From the NCBI RefSeq assembly GCF_002741035.1, contig NZ_CP016808.1, positions 3,162,001 to 3,226,000 on the forward strand: 64,000 bases of DNA, in the 5' to 3' direction. The notes beneath the pieces are model-generated. The model was not told the DNA's origin. It saw only the letters and a program-made list of their open reading frames with translations, and did not search any database. The DNA comes from Paenibacillus sp. BIHB 4019. Lineage in GTDB: Bacteria; Bacillota; Bacilli; Paenibacillales; Paenibacillaceae. Position numbers and translations under genes: made by a program. Positions 43,006 to 51,498 of the stretch are shown piece by piece (position 1 is the first letter of the stretch; every line of letters begins with the position of its first letter).

Positions 43006-43572
43006 ATGAGTATTGTAAATGATTTATTGTCATATAATGAGAAATTTGTTGAGGAAAAACGTTATGAACAGTTTCTGACCGACAAGTTCCCAGCGAAAAA
43101 GCTGGCGATTTTGACGTGTATGGATACCCGTCTTGTTGAGCTGCTGCCGCAAGCGCTGAATTTGCGCAATGGCGATGCCAAAATCATTAAAAACGCCGGC
43201 GCGATTTTGACTCAGCCGTTCGGTAGTGCGATGCGCAGTATTTTGGTCGCTGTCTATGAGCTGGGCGTAGAAGAAGTGCTCGTTATTGGGCACCACGGCT
43301 GTGGCATGAACAATTTGGATACGCAGGGCATGGTCAATAAATTCAAGGAAAACGGCATTTCCGAAGTCGTTATCGAGACGCTTGAGAGCTCCGGCATTAA
43401 GATGGACCGTTTCTTGAAGGGGTTTGATAAGGTAGAGGAAGGCGTCATGGACAGTATCGGCATTATTCGCAACCATCCGCTGATGCCTGCGCATATTCCT
43501 GTGCATGGCTTCGTTATTGATCCAGAGACAGGACGCCTCGATTTGGTGGATGAAGGATATAAGAAGGAATAA
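43006..43572 (+). CDS. Beta-carbonic anhydrase, YtiB-like
   Basis: 188 residues. Zinc ligands and catalytic residues are visible: Cys38-x-Asp40-x-Arg42 in LTCMDTRL and His95-x-x-Cys98 in IGHHGCGM. The short form fits the plant-type beta class found in Bacillus (YtiB). It interconverts CO2 and bicarbonate in the cytoplasm. GGGGG lies before ATG 43006. The gene has its own terminator and appears monocistronic. Confidence 0.9.
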   Translation: MSIVNDLLSYNEKFVEEKRYEQFLTDKFPAKKLAILTCMDTRLVELLPQALNLRNGDAKIIKNAGAILTQPFGSAMRSILVAVYELGVEEVLVIGHHGCGMNNLDTQGMVNKFKENGISEVVIETLESSGIKMDRFLKGFDKVEEGVMDSIGIIRNHPLMPAHIPVHGFVIDPETGRLDLVDEGYKKE

Positions 43573-43589
43573 TATATTTAAAAAATAAC

Positions 43590-43636
43590 AAAAAAACAAG
43601 CCCCTTGCGCATGAATCGCGAGGGGCTTGTTTTTTG
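43590..43636. terminator. Bidirectional terminator
   Basis: AAAAAACAAGCCCCTTGCG pairs with CGCGAGGGGCTTGTTTTTT. It is placed between the carbonic anhydrase gene and the convergent VOC gene. Confidence 0.87.
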
Positions 43637-43662
43637 TATGCTTAAGTTAGGTGTGCGTGGGG

Positions 43663-44073
43663 TTAAGCTTGACTCGTCTTCGCAGCCGTCGTAATCATCC
43701 ACGGAATGCCGAATTTATCTTCCAGCTGCCCGAACAGCGAACCCCAAAATTCCGGGCTCAGCTCTTTTTTCACCGTTCCGCCCTCTGACAGCTTACTGAA
43801 AGCCTCATGAGCTTCCGCTTCGCCTTCGAACTCCAAGCTTAGATTAATGGCGCTTCCATGAGTCAGCTTCTGGTACACAGCATCGCATAACATGAAATGA
43901 ACACCAGCGGCCTTCATCTCAAGATGAAGAATTCTGTCCTTTGCATCCTCTTGCGTATTCGGCAAATCCCCGAATTTCATAATGGAGATGATTTCCCCTC
44001 TAAGCGCCTGAATATAAAAATCAGCCTGTGCTTTAGCATCCTCCGAGAAAAAATAAGCAGTGAGCTTCGCCAT
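43663..44073 (-). CDS. VOC-superfamily (PhnB/glyoxalase-like) protein
   Basis: 136 residues of the PhnB-like branch of the vicinal oxygen chelate fold: LTAYFFSEDAKAQADFYIQA at the N-terminus, ILHLEMKAAGVHFMLCD, INLSLEFEGEAEAHEAFSKL, and the end WGSLFGQLEDKFGIPWMI. Such proteins are often annotated as 3-demethylubiquinone methyltransferase-like without evidence. The usual metal-ligand positions are not obvious, so function is unknown. It stands alone on the minus strand. Confidence 0.83.
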   Translation of the reverse strand: MAKLTAYFFSEDAKAQADFYIQALRGEIISIMKFGDLPNTQEDAKDRILHLEMKAAGVHFMLCDAVYQKLTHGSAINLSLEFEGEAEAHEAFSKLSEGGTVKKELSPEFWGSLFGQLEDKFGIPWMITTAAKTSQA

Positions 44074-44235
44074 TGTTCAGCTTCCTTCCCATTATGAAAT
44101 GTATAGACTTGTACCTTGTTTAGTATAGCCTATTTTTCGGAAATATCTTTATTTTTGATTGTTTTGGGCGCGATAAATGTGTAAACGAGGTAAATAACCA
44201 ATAAAAACAAGTTAAAAAACAAGTAAAATTTTAAG

Positions 44236-44291
44236 TTGACTTTAAGTAAAAATCATAATAGAATTTTACTCAGGCAATGCAAGCGTTTTCA
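44236..44291 (+). promoter_or_regulatory. Promoter and cre/LacI-type operator of the sugar ABC operon
   Basis: TTGACT (44236-44241) and TAGAAT (44259-44264) have a 17-nt spacer. Downstream, TGCAAGCGTTTTCA at 44278-44291 fits the CcpA/LacI-type consensus in all but one position. It lies just past the expected transcription start, a position for roadblock repression by CcpA or by the LacI regulator encoded at 48175. Confidence 0.7.
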
Positions 44292-44389
44292 AAAAATAGA
44301 AAGCTTGCCTCAGAACGGCATGCTGCAAGCAGCAGCCATTTCGTTTATGCACAGAAATACAGTCATATCATTATGAGGGGGAATTTCAC

Positions 44390-45715
44390 ATGAACAAATC
44401 TTTCAAATCAGTTATCACTTTACTGCTGTTAACGGTCGTGCTGGCAGCATGCGGCAGCAATAACAGCGGAACAGGTACTACAAGCAATGCAAGTCCTGAA
44501 AGCGCTAACAACGGAGAGAAAGTGAAATTGACGGCTTGGGCTTGGAACGTAAACGTTGGTGCGTTAAATGAAGCGATTACGGCTTATCAGCAGGATCATC
44601 CGAATGTAGCGCTAGAGGTTCAAGACATTGGGCGCCTTGATGTATATGACAAACTGTCCACGGGTCTAGCTGCAGGCGGCGCTGGCCTCCCTGATATCGT
44701 GCTTGTGGAGGATGACAGGCTGCAAGGATATCTCGACGCTTTCCCTAAGGGCTTCGTGAACCTTTCGGAGAAAGGCTTTGATGCCAAGCTTTCCGAGTTT
44801 CCGACGTTCAAACAAGAGCTGACGAAAAAAGATGGCGTAAGCTATGCCTTTCCTTTCGATGCAGGCCCAACTGGCGTATTCTACCGCACGGATTTGTTTG
44901 AGCAAGCAGGCGTTGATGCTTCCAAGATTGAGACTTGGGATGACTACCTCGCAGCAGGCAAGCTGATTAAAGAAAAAACAGGTGCGCAGCTGTTCCCTGT
45001 AGATAAATTTAAAGATGATGCAACGCTTCGTATTATGCTCAATGAGCAAGGCGCGTTCTACTTTGACAAAGATGGCAAAATCGACTTTAACAACCCGAAA
45101 TACGTGAAAGCGCTGGAAACATTGAAAAAATTCGATGAGGCTGGCCTAATCAAAGACGTTAACGGCTGGGATGGCACCGTTTCTGCAACGGTTGACGGCA
45201 CGATCGCTTCCATTGCATTTGGCGCATGGTACACAGGCACAATTACTGACCAAGCGAAGGATTTGAGCGGCAAATGGGGCGTATTCCAAGTTCCGGCCTT
45301 TGAAAAAGGGGGCAACCGCGCAGCTAACCTTGGCGGCAGCAGTTGGGCTTTGACTTCCACAAGCAAAAATGTAGATGCCGCTTTCAGCTTCATGGAATAT
45401 TTTTCAACATCGCCAGACGTTCAAAAAGTAGCTATGGAAAAATACGGCTTGTTCCCATCGCTGACGAGCGTTTATAACGAAGATATTTTTACAACGGGCG
45501 TTGAGTTTTTCAGCAATCAAAACATCTGGATGCTGTTCGCGCAAGAAATGAATGCGGTACCGACACCTTACTACACGAAAGATTATTCCGTTGCTCTTGA
45601 TGAATCGGTGAAAGCACAATCCGACGTATTCAACGGCAAAGCTGCGGCTGATGCATTGAAGGAAGCGGCAGCACGCCTGAAGGACCGCACAAGCCGCGAA
45701 GTAAACGGCGGTTAA
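44390..45715 (+). CDS. Sugar ABC transporter substrate-binding lipoprotein
   Basis: 441 residues. The signal peptide ends at the lipobox VLAACG (Cys about residue 22), followed by a Ser/Asn/Thr-rich linker. The rest is a CUT1-type solute-binding fold (LTAWAWNVNVGALNEAIT, FPFDAGPTGVFYRTDLF, IAFGAWYTGTI, NLGGSSWALTSTSKN). GAGGGGG lies before ATG 44390. It delivers a sugar or oligosaccharide to the permeases encoded after a 550-bp gap. The sugar cannot be determined. Confidence 0.9.
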   Translation: MNKSFKSVITLLLLTVVLAACGSNNSGTGTTSNASPESANNGEKVKLTAWAWNVNVGALNEAITAYQQDHPNVALEVQDIGRLDVYDKLSTGLAAGGAGLPDIVLVEDDRLQGYLDAFPKGFVNLSEKGFDAKLSEFPTFKQELTKKDGVSYAFPFDAGPTGVFYRTDLFEQAGVDASKIETWDDYLAAGKLIKEKTGAQLFPVDKFKDDATLRIMLNEQGAFYFDKDGKIDFNNPKYVKALETLKKFDEAGLIKDVNGWDGTVSATVDGTIASIAFGAWYTGTITDQAKDLSGKWGVFQVPAFEKGGNRAANLGGSSWALTSTSKNVDAAFSFMEYFSTSPDVQKVAMEKYGLFPSLTSVYNEDIFTTGVEFFSNQNIWMLFAQEMNAVPTPYYTKDYSVALDESVKAQSDVFNGKAAADALKEAAARLKDRTSREVNGG

Positions 45716-45801
45716 TTGATCCTCGGCTCCTAGCCTGTTGTATAACCAGGTTTAACCAACCTGCATATGAAGAACCGAATAAGCGAAAAAAGCAGTCCGA
45801 T

Positions 45802-45835
45802 AAGAGATCCAGCGCTTACGCCTGGATCTCTTGTT
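45802..45835 (+). terminator. Hairpin after the binding-protein gene
   Basis: AAGAGATCCAG pairs perfectly with CTGGATCTCTT over a 9-nt loop and is followed by a T/C-rich stretch. In ABC operons such a hairpin often terminates most transcripts and protects the 3' end of the binding-protein mRNA, which would keep that protein in excess over the permeases. Confidence 0.65.
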
Positions 45836-45837
45836 CC

Positions 45838-45900
45838 CTTCTGCTCTTCTGCTCTTCTGCCCTTCTGCTCTTCTGCTCTTCTGCCCTTCTGCTCTATGCT
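45838..45900 (+). repeat. 9-bp tandem repeat (CTTCTGCTC)n
   Basis: About seven 9-bp units of the CTTCTGCTC / CTTCTGCCC type, fading into CTTGTGCTCTTGTTCTC and similar pyrimidine-rich copies up to about 45990. An open frame crosses it (LPFCSSAL pattern), but there is no ribosome site. Confidence 0.75.
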
Positions 45901-46020
45901 CTTGTGCTCTTGTTCTCGTATGCTCTTGTTCTCGTATGTTCTTGTTCTCTTATGTTTTTATTCCCTTATGTCTTTATCTCTTTATGTCCTTATTTACTTA
46001 ATCTTTTGTATTAAAAATTG

Positions 46021-46048
46021 AAAAAACAGGAGGTTATCCCCTGTTTTT
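46021..46048 (+). terminator. Second hairpin in the binding-protein/permease gap
   Basis: AAAAACAGG pairs with CCTGTTTTT around AGGTTATCC. The T-run on the right makes it a plausible terminator for readthrough from the binding-protein gene. Confidence 0.6.
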
Positions 46049-46068
46049 CAACGGCCTATAAAAATGAA

Positions 46069-46237
46069 ATCTACGGTGAAAGTCGGAGCGGAGTGAAAAG
46101 CTTGAGCTGGAGAAGCGGCAGCGTTCGCTTTTACCCTTGAATTTCCCTCTTGGGGAAACAAATTCGAAGAAATTCAAGGGTAATGGCGATCGGAAGCCAA
46201 GCTTTTCACGCAGCGCAGACTCTTTCTCACCGTAGAT
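46069..46237. repeat. 169-bp nested inverted repeat
   Basis: Three arm pairs are arranged symmetrically: ATCTACGGTGA (46069) with TCACCGTAGAT (46227), GTGAAAAGCTTG (46093) with CAAGCTTTTCAC (46198), and TACCCTTGAATTTC (46132) with GAAATTCAAGGGTA (46169). Arm lengths are 11, 12 and 14 bp, all perfect. It would fold into a long cruciform or RNA hairpin with bulges. It looks like a MITE- or REP-like element placed inside the transporter operon. Confidence 0.75.
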
Positions 46238-46268
46238 TCATAAATCCAACTTAGAAAGAAGGGTGAAT

Positions 46269-47117
46269 ATGAGAACAAAAGCGTTTGTTCCGTATTTGTT
46301 TCTTACCCCGGCACTCGTGCTATTCGCCATATTTATGGGCTATCCAATCCTTTATTCGCTGACGCTGAGCTTCCAGACCAGCCAAGGCGGAGAACTCGTA
46401 TTCACTGGTCTCGACAATTACGCTAAGCTGTTCAGCGATAAAATATTTGGCAAAGCGTTGTTAAACACGTTTATTATTTTGATCATCCAAGTGCCGCTCA
46501 TGCTGTTCGCTTCCTTGCTGCTCGCGACGCTGCTGAATTCCCTTAAGCGCTTTAAGGCGCTGTTCAGAGTCGCTTTTTTCATGCCGGCTGTAACGTCGCT
46601 CATTGCGGCATCGATTATTTTTTCAATTATGTTAATGAATGACGGGATTTTGAATCAGCTGCTCGGGGCAGTGGGCATTGATCCGATACCGTGGCTGTCC
46701 CATCCTGTATGGGCGAAAGTATCGCTTATTATCGCGATGACCTGGAGATGGACGGGTTACAATATGGTCATTTATTTGGCCGGCTTGCAAAACGTATCGG
46801 AATCTCTCTATGAAGCGGCAAGCATCGACGGGGCAACCCGCGTCCGCCAATTTTTCAACATTACGATTCCGCAGCTGAAGCCGATCATATTGTTCACGGC
46901 GATTTTGTCCACGATTGGTACGCTGCAATTGTTCGAGGAGCCTTATACGTTGACCAAGGGCGGTCCAAGCGATGCGACGATTACGATCGGCATGTATTTG
47001 TACCAGACGGGCTTCCGCTATTTCAACTTCGGTTATGCTTCAACGCTAGCGTATGTCATCGTTATTTTGATCGGCATTCTCAGCTACATTCAATTTAAAG
47101 TAACGGGGGATGAGTAA
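46269..47117 (+). CDS. Sugar ABC transporter permease, MalF-type
   Basis: About 282 residues from ATG 46269 (AAGAAGGGTG site; a GTG two codons earlier is possible). Six membrane helices, beginning VPYLFLTPALVLFAIF. The coupling motif EAASIDGATRVRQFFNITIPQLKP contacts the ATPase subunit. No ABC ATPase gene is present here, so the transporter probably uses a shared MsmX/MsmK-type ATPase encoded elsewhere. It is directly followed by its partner permease. Confidence 0.92.
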   Translation: MRTKAFVPYLFLTPALVLFAIFMGYPILYSLTLSFQTSQGGELVFTGLDNYAKLFSDKIFGKALLNTFIILIIQVPLMLFASLLLATLLNSLKRFKALFRVAFFMPAVTSLIAASIIFSIMLMNDGILNQLLGAVGIDPIPWLSHPVWAKVSLIIAMTWRWTGYNMVIYLAGLQNVSESLYEAASIDGATRVRQFFNITIPQLKPIILFTAILSTIGTLQLFEEPYTLTKGGPSDATITIGMYLYQTGFRYFNFGYASTLAYVIVILIGILSYIQFKVTGDE

Positions 47118-47942
47118 ATGGTAGCCAAACGTGTACGCGTCTCTATAACAACTCTGATTTTGCTAATTGGCTCCTTTATCTCCCTATTCCCTTTCTATTG
47201 GGCGATTATTGGAGGAACGAACGAGAGCGGTAAAATTTTCGCCAAACCGCCTGTGCTCCTGCCAGGAAACCACTTGTTCGAAAACATCCGGAATTTGAAT
47301 GATTCCATCGGCATTGGCCGGGTGATGTTCAATTCCTTGTTTGTTACAATCGTTTATACGGTGCTGGCGCTTATCGTCTCGACGATGGCGGGATACGTGT
47401 TCGCGAAGTTTAATTTTAAAGGAAAAACGCTCATTTTCGGCGTATTTCTGCTGTCGATGATGATTCCTTACCATGCTATTGTCATTCCAGTGTTTAAAAT
47501 GATGGCGGCCTGGGGCTGGCTGGGTACCTATAAGGCCTTGATTTTGCCCAACATTGCTTATCCATTCGCGATTTTCCTCATGCGCCAGAACATGATGGCC
47601 GTGCCTAACGCCATGATGGAAGCGGGGCGGATTGACGGCGTAAGCGAGTGGGGATTGTTTACTAAAATTATTTTGCCATCCTCCAAGCCTGCGCTTGCGG
47701 CGACCGCTATTTATTTGTTCATGTACCAGTGGAACAACTTCCTCTGGCCGCTCATTTCCGCGACTTCAGAGGATATGTATACGATGCCTGTCGCGCTGTC
47801 GAGCATGTTCGGCTTATCGCGCATTGATTACGGCCAAGTTATGGCGGGGGTTACGCTTGCGACCTTCCCGATTATTCTTTTTTTCCTTCTGCTGCAAAAA
47901 TATTTCATTCAAGGGATGCTCGGAAGCTCCGTCAAGGAATAA
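47118..47942 (+). CDS. Sugar ABC transporter permease, MalG-type
   Basis: 274 residues with six membrane helices. The N-terminal LILLIGSFISLFPFYWAIIG and the EAA loop (MMEAGRIDGVSEWGLFTKIILPSSKPAL) are typical of the second CUT1 permease. The ATG immediately follows the TAA of the MalF-type gene, so translation is coupled. It pairs with the 46269 product to form the membrane channel. Confidence 0.92.
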   Translation: MVAKRVRVSITTLILLIGSFISLFPFYWAIIGGTNESGKIFAKPPVLLPGNHLFENIRNLNDSIGIGRVMFNSLFVTIVYTVLALIVSTMAGYVFAKFNFKGKTLIFGVFLLSMMIPYHAIVIPVFKMMAAWGWLGTYKALILPNIAYPFAIFLMRQNMMAVPNAMMEAGRIDGVSEWGLFTKIILPSSKPALAATAIYLFMYQWNNFLWPLISATSEDMYTMPVALSSMFGLSRIDYGQVMAGVTLATFPIILFFLLLQKYFIQGMLGSSVKE

Positions 47943-47982
47943 ACCGCCTGAGCAGAATTTCCGTAAGGAGGAACTTATTAGG

Positions 47983-48099
47983 TTGGTCGGGGTAGACTAT
48001 TTTATTGAGGATTGGCCCGAGGAGCAAATGGAGCAAATCAAGTTTTTTCGCGGACATGACCTGTGTCCATATGCTAGTATTGTAATAAATCCCTGTTAG
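47983..48099 (+). CDS. 38-residue ORF with strong ribosome site, doubtful
   Basis: AAGGAGGA at 47965-47972 is followed 11 nt later by TTG 47983 and a 38-codon frame (starting VGVDYFIEDWPEEQ, ending IVINPC). The ribosome site is the best in the gap between the permease and LacI genes. The product is acidic then hydrophobic, with two cysteines. It may be a small protein, or the remnant of a longer gene. No family is recognised. Confidence 0.3.
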   Translation: MVGVDYFIEDWPEEQMEQIKFFRGHDLCPYASIVINPC

Positions 48100-48120
48100 T
48101 TAGGTGGCGGTAAAGCCTGA

Positions 48121-49182
<1,062 letters not shown>

Positions 49183-49253
49183 TAACAGAGTGAAAAAGGC
49201 TCATCGCTGCATGAATGGTTGGGCTTCCCTTGCGGTTCCCCCTCTTCAGCCTG

Positions 49254-49282
49254 TTTACGAGCAGGCCCCGTTATGATATAAT
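49254..49282 (+). promoter_or_regulatory. SigA-type promoter of glpD
   Basis: TTTACG (49254-49259, 4/6) and a perfect TATAAT (49277-49282) with a 17-nt spacer. The transcript would start near 49290 and contain a 150-nt leader before glpD. Confidence 0.65.
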
Positions 49283-49320
49283 GTGGGCATAAGTTAATAT
49301 TCGGTCGGAGAAACGGAGAC

Positions 49321-49381
49321 ACCGCAGAAACCTTTTGCATTGCGCTAGATGTTGCGCAGCTTAAGGTGTTTGCGGTTTTTT
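49321..49381 (+). promoter_or_regulatory. Attenuator-like terminator in the glpD leader
   Basis: ACCGCA with AACCTT pairs with AAGGTGTT and TGCGGT, followed by TTTTTT. It lies between promoter and gene, so it must be read through for glpD expression. In B. subtilis glpD is controlled by GlpP-dependent antitermination at a leader hairpin, and the same control is likely here. The preceding GGAGAAACGGAGACACCG may be the protein-binding part (inference). Confidence 0.65.
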
Positions 49382-49438
49382 CGTTTTCTTTTTTTTCAGG
49401 ATATTGCATAAGGACTAGCTGAAAAGGTGGAATAGACG

Positions 49439-51136
49439 ATGAGCAAACAGACAGGATCGGCAGAACAAGGTGCTTTTAGCGCATTAAATAGGGAACAGCT
49501 TTATCGCAGTTTAGGCGAGGAAACCTTCGATTTGCTCGTTATCGGCGGCGGCATTACGGGAGCAGGCATTGCGCTTGATGCCCAGACGCGCGGTATCAAG
49601 ACAGCGCTTGTAGATATGCAGGATTTTGCGGCAGGAACATCGAGCCGTTCGACGAAGCTTGTTCACGGCGGTCTGCGTTATTTGAAGCAGCTGGAAATCG
49701 GCGTCGTAGCGGAAGTTGGCAAAGAGCGCGCGATTGTATATGAGAACGGGCCGCATGTGACGACGCCCGAGTGGATGCTGCTGCCTTTTTATACAGGCGG
49801 CACCTTCGGCAAATTTTCGACCTCGCTCGGCCTGCGCGTCTATGATTTTCTGGCTGGCGTTAAACGCGGCGAGCGCCGCAAAATGTTCAGCGTAGACGAG
49901 ACGATGAGCAGAGAGCCGCTGCTGAAGCGCGAGGGCATGAAGGGCGGCGGCTATTATGTGGAATACCGCACCGATGATGCGCGTCTGACGATTGAAGTGA
50001 TGAAGAAGGCTGTAGATATGGGCGCTTTGGCGATCCCTTATGTGAAGGTGGAATCGTTCATTTATGAGGATGGCAGAGTTGTTGGCGCTAATGTGCGCGA
50101 TCTGCTGTCGGGAGCCGAGAGCAAGGTGCGTGCCGTTAAAGTTGTCAATGCGACAGGCCCATGGGTCGATACGCTGCGTGAGCAGGATGGCTCGAAGCAG
50201 GGCAAAACGGTTCATTTGACTAAAGGCGTGCATTTGGTATTTGACCAATCGCGTTTCCCGCTGCACCAAGCGGTGTATTTCGATACGCCAGACGGACGTA
50301 TGGTGTTCGCCATTCCGCGTGACGGCAAAACGTATATTGGCACGACCGATACGAACTATAAGGCAGATAAGGCGCATCCGCGCATGACGAAGCAGGATCT
50401 GGACTATATTTTGCAGGCAGCGAATTTCATGTTCCCTTCGATCAAGCTGAAAGACTCCGACGTGGAATCGAGCTGGGCAGGCCTCCGTCCGCTCATTCAC
50501 CAAGAAGGCAAAGACCCTTCGGAAATTTCGCGTAAGGATGAGGTATTCGTTGCAGGGTCTGGACTGATCTCGATTGCAGGCGGCAAGCTGACGGGCTATC
50601 GCAAAATGGCGGAAAGCGTCGTGAACACGGTAAGCACGCAGCTCACAGCGGAAGGCCGCAGCGGCATTCGCCCAAGCGGCACGAAAAATCTGCCATTGTC
50701 GGGCGGCGACTTCGGCGGCTCCTCCCATTTCCCAGCCTTCGTTGCCAAGAAAACGGAGGAAGGCGTTCGTGCGGGGCTGTCTCGTGCAGAGGCTGAGCGG
50801 CTTGCCCGCCATTTTGGCACCAATGTGGACCGAGTCATTGGCCTTATCCCGCAATACAAGGACCAGGCAGCAGCTAGCGGCCAAGAGCTTCCGCTCAGCC
50901 TGCGCATTGAGCTGATGTACGCTCTGGAATATGAGCTGACGACGAAGCCGGCGGATTTCTGGATTCGCCGTACAGGCAATCTGCTGTTTGACCGCGCTCG
51001 CGTTCTGCAGTGGAAGGAAGCGGTGCATGCCGAGATGGCCGCACTGTTCGGCTGGTCGGAAGAGACGAGTGCAGCTTATGCTGCCGAGCTGGAGCAGGAG
51101 CTGCATTATGCAGTGACGCCAGTGGAGCAGGAATAG
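49439..51136 (+). CDS. glpD: Aerobic glycerol-3-phosphate dehydrogenase
   Basis: 565 residues, FAD-dependent, oxidises sn-glycerol-3-phosphate to dihydroxyacetone phosphate and feeds electrons to the quinone pool from the inner face of the membrane. The FAD-binding motif LLVIGGGITGAGIALDA, DFAAGTSSRSTKLVHGGLRYL, YVEYRTDDARLT, and the C-terminal DAO domain (ELPLSLRIELMYALEYE) are all present. AAAGGTGG lies about 10 nt before ATG 49439. glpF and glpK are not in the window. Confidence 0.95.
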   Translation: MSKQTGSAEQGAFSALNREQLYRSLGEETFDLLVIGGGITGAGIALDAQTRGIKTALVDMQDFAAGTSSRSTKLVHGGLRYLKQLEIGVVAEVGKERAIVYENGPHVTTPEWMLLPFYTGGTFGKFSTSLGLRVYDFLAGVKRGERRKMFSVDETMSREPLLKREGMKGGGYYVEYRTDDARLTIEVMKKAVDMGALAIPYVKVESFIYEDGRVVGANVRDLLSGAESKVRAVKVVNATGPWVDTLREQDGSKQGKTVHLTKGVHLVFDQSRFPLHQAVYFDTPDGRMVFAIPRDGKTYIGTTDTNYKADKAHPRMTKQDLDYILQAANFMFPSIKLKDSDVESSWAGLRPLIHQEGKDPSEISRKDEVFVAGSGLISIAGGKLTGYRKMAESVVNTVSTQLTAEGRSGIRPSGTKNLPLSGGDFGGSSHFPAFVAKKTEEGVRAGLSRAEAERLARHFGTNVDRVIGLIPQYKDQAAASGQELPLSLRIELMYALEYELTTKPADFWIRRTGNLLFDRARVLQWKEAVHAEMAALFGWSEETSAAYAAELEQELHYAVTPVEQE

Positions 51137-51259
51137 GAACTAGCAGTAGTAGAAGTAGCAAAATTGAAGCGAATGAACTTCACAATAATAGCAATATAGC
51201 GGTAATATAGCGGCAAAACAGGCAACAGCCAGTGTGTGCACAAGCTGCGTCCGCCTGCT

Positions 51260-51310
51260 AAATAAGCTTCCTTTATACACCATTCGTGTATGAAGGGAGC
51301 TTATTTTTTT
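51260..51310 (+). terminator. Strong terminator after glpD
   Basis: AAATAAGCTTCCTTTATACAC pairs with GTGTATGAAGGGAGCTTATTT (given by halves; loop CATTC), followed by a T-run. It marks the left border of the spike/toxin locus. Confidence 0.88.
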
Positions 51311-51498
51311 GATGCCTTTTTATTGAAATTAAGGTTGTTCTATTAATAAACGAACTTATAAAGTCGATATATATTTTATTATTATAGTATAAGTATGTAA
51401 ATTAGTCCTGTTATATATCATTTAGACTGTAACAATATTCCCTGTACTATAACTTTATGGTACAGCTGGAGCGTAAGGATATTGAAGGAGATGACATA

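Noticed and set aside
45767..46021. 84-codon ORF with hydrophobic PFCSSALL repeats
   Set aside because: Translation of the 9-bp microsatellite; no ribosome site and it follows a terminator hairpin.
49511..51106. 531-codon minus-strand ORF opposite glpD
   Set aside because: Shadow frame caused by codon bias in glpD; product is Arg/His/Gln-rich without motifs. The same holds for long antisense frames opposite thrC (174-1214) and the AKR/ADH genes (41312-42598).
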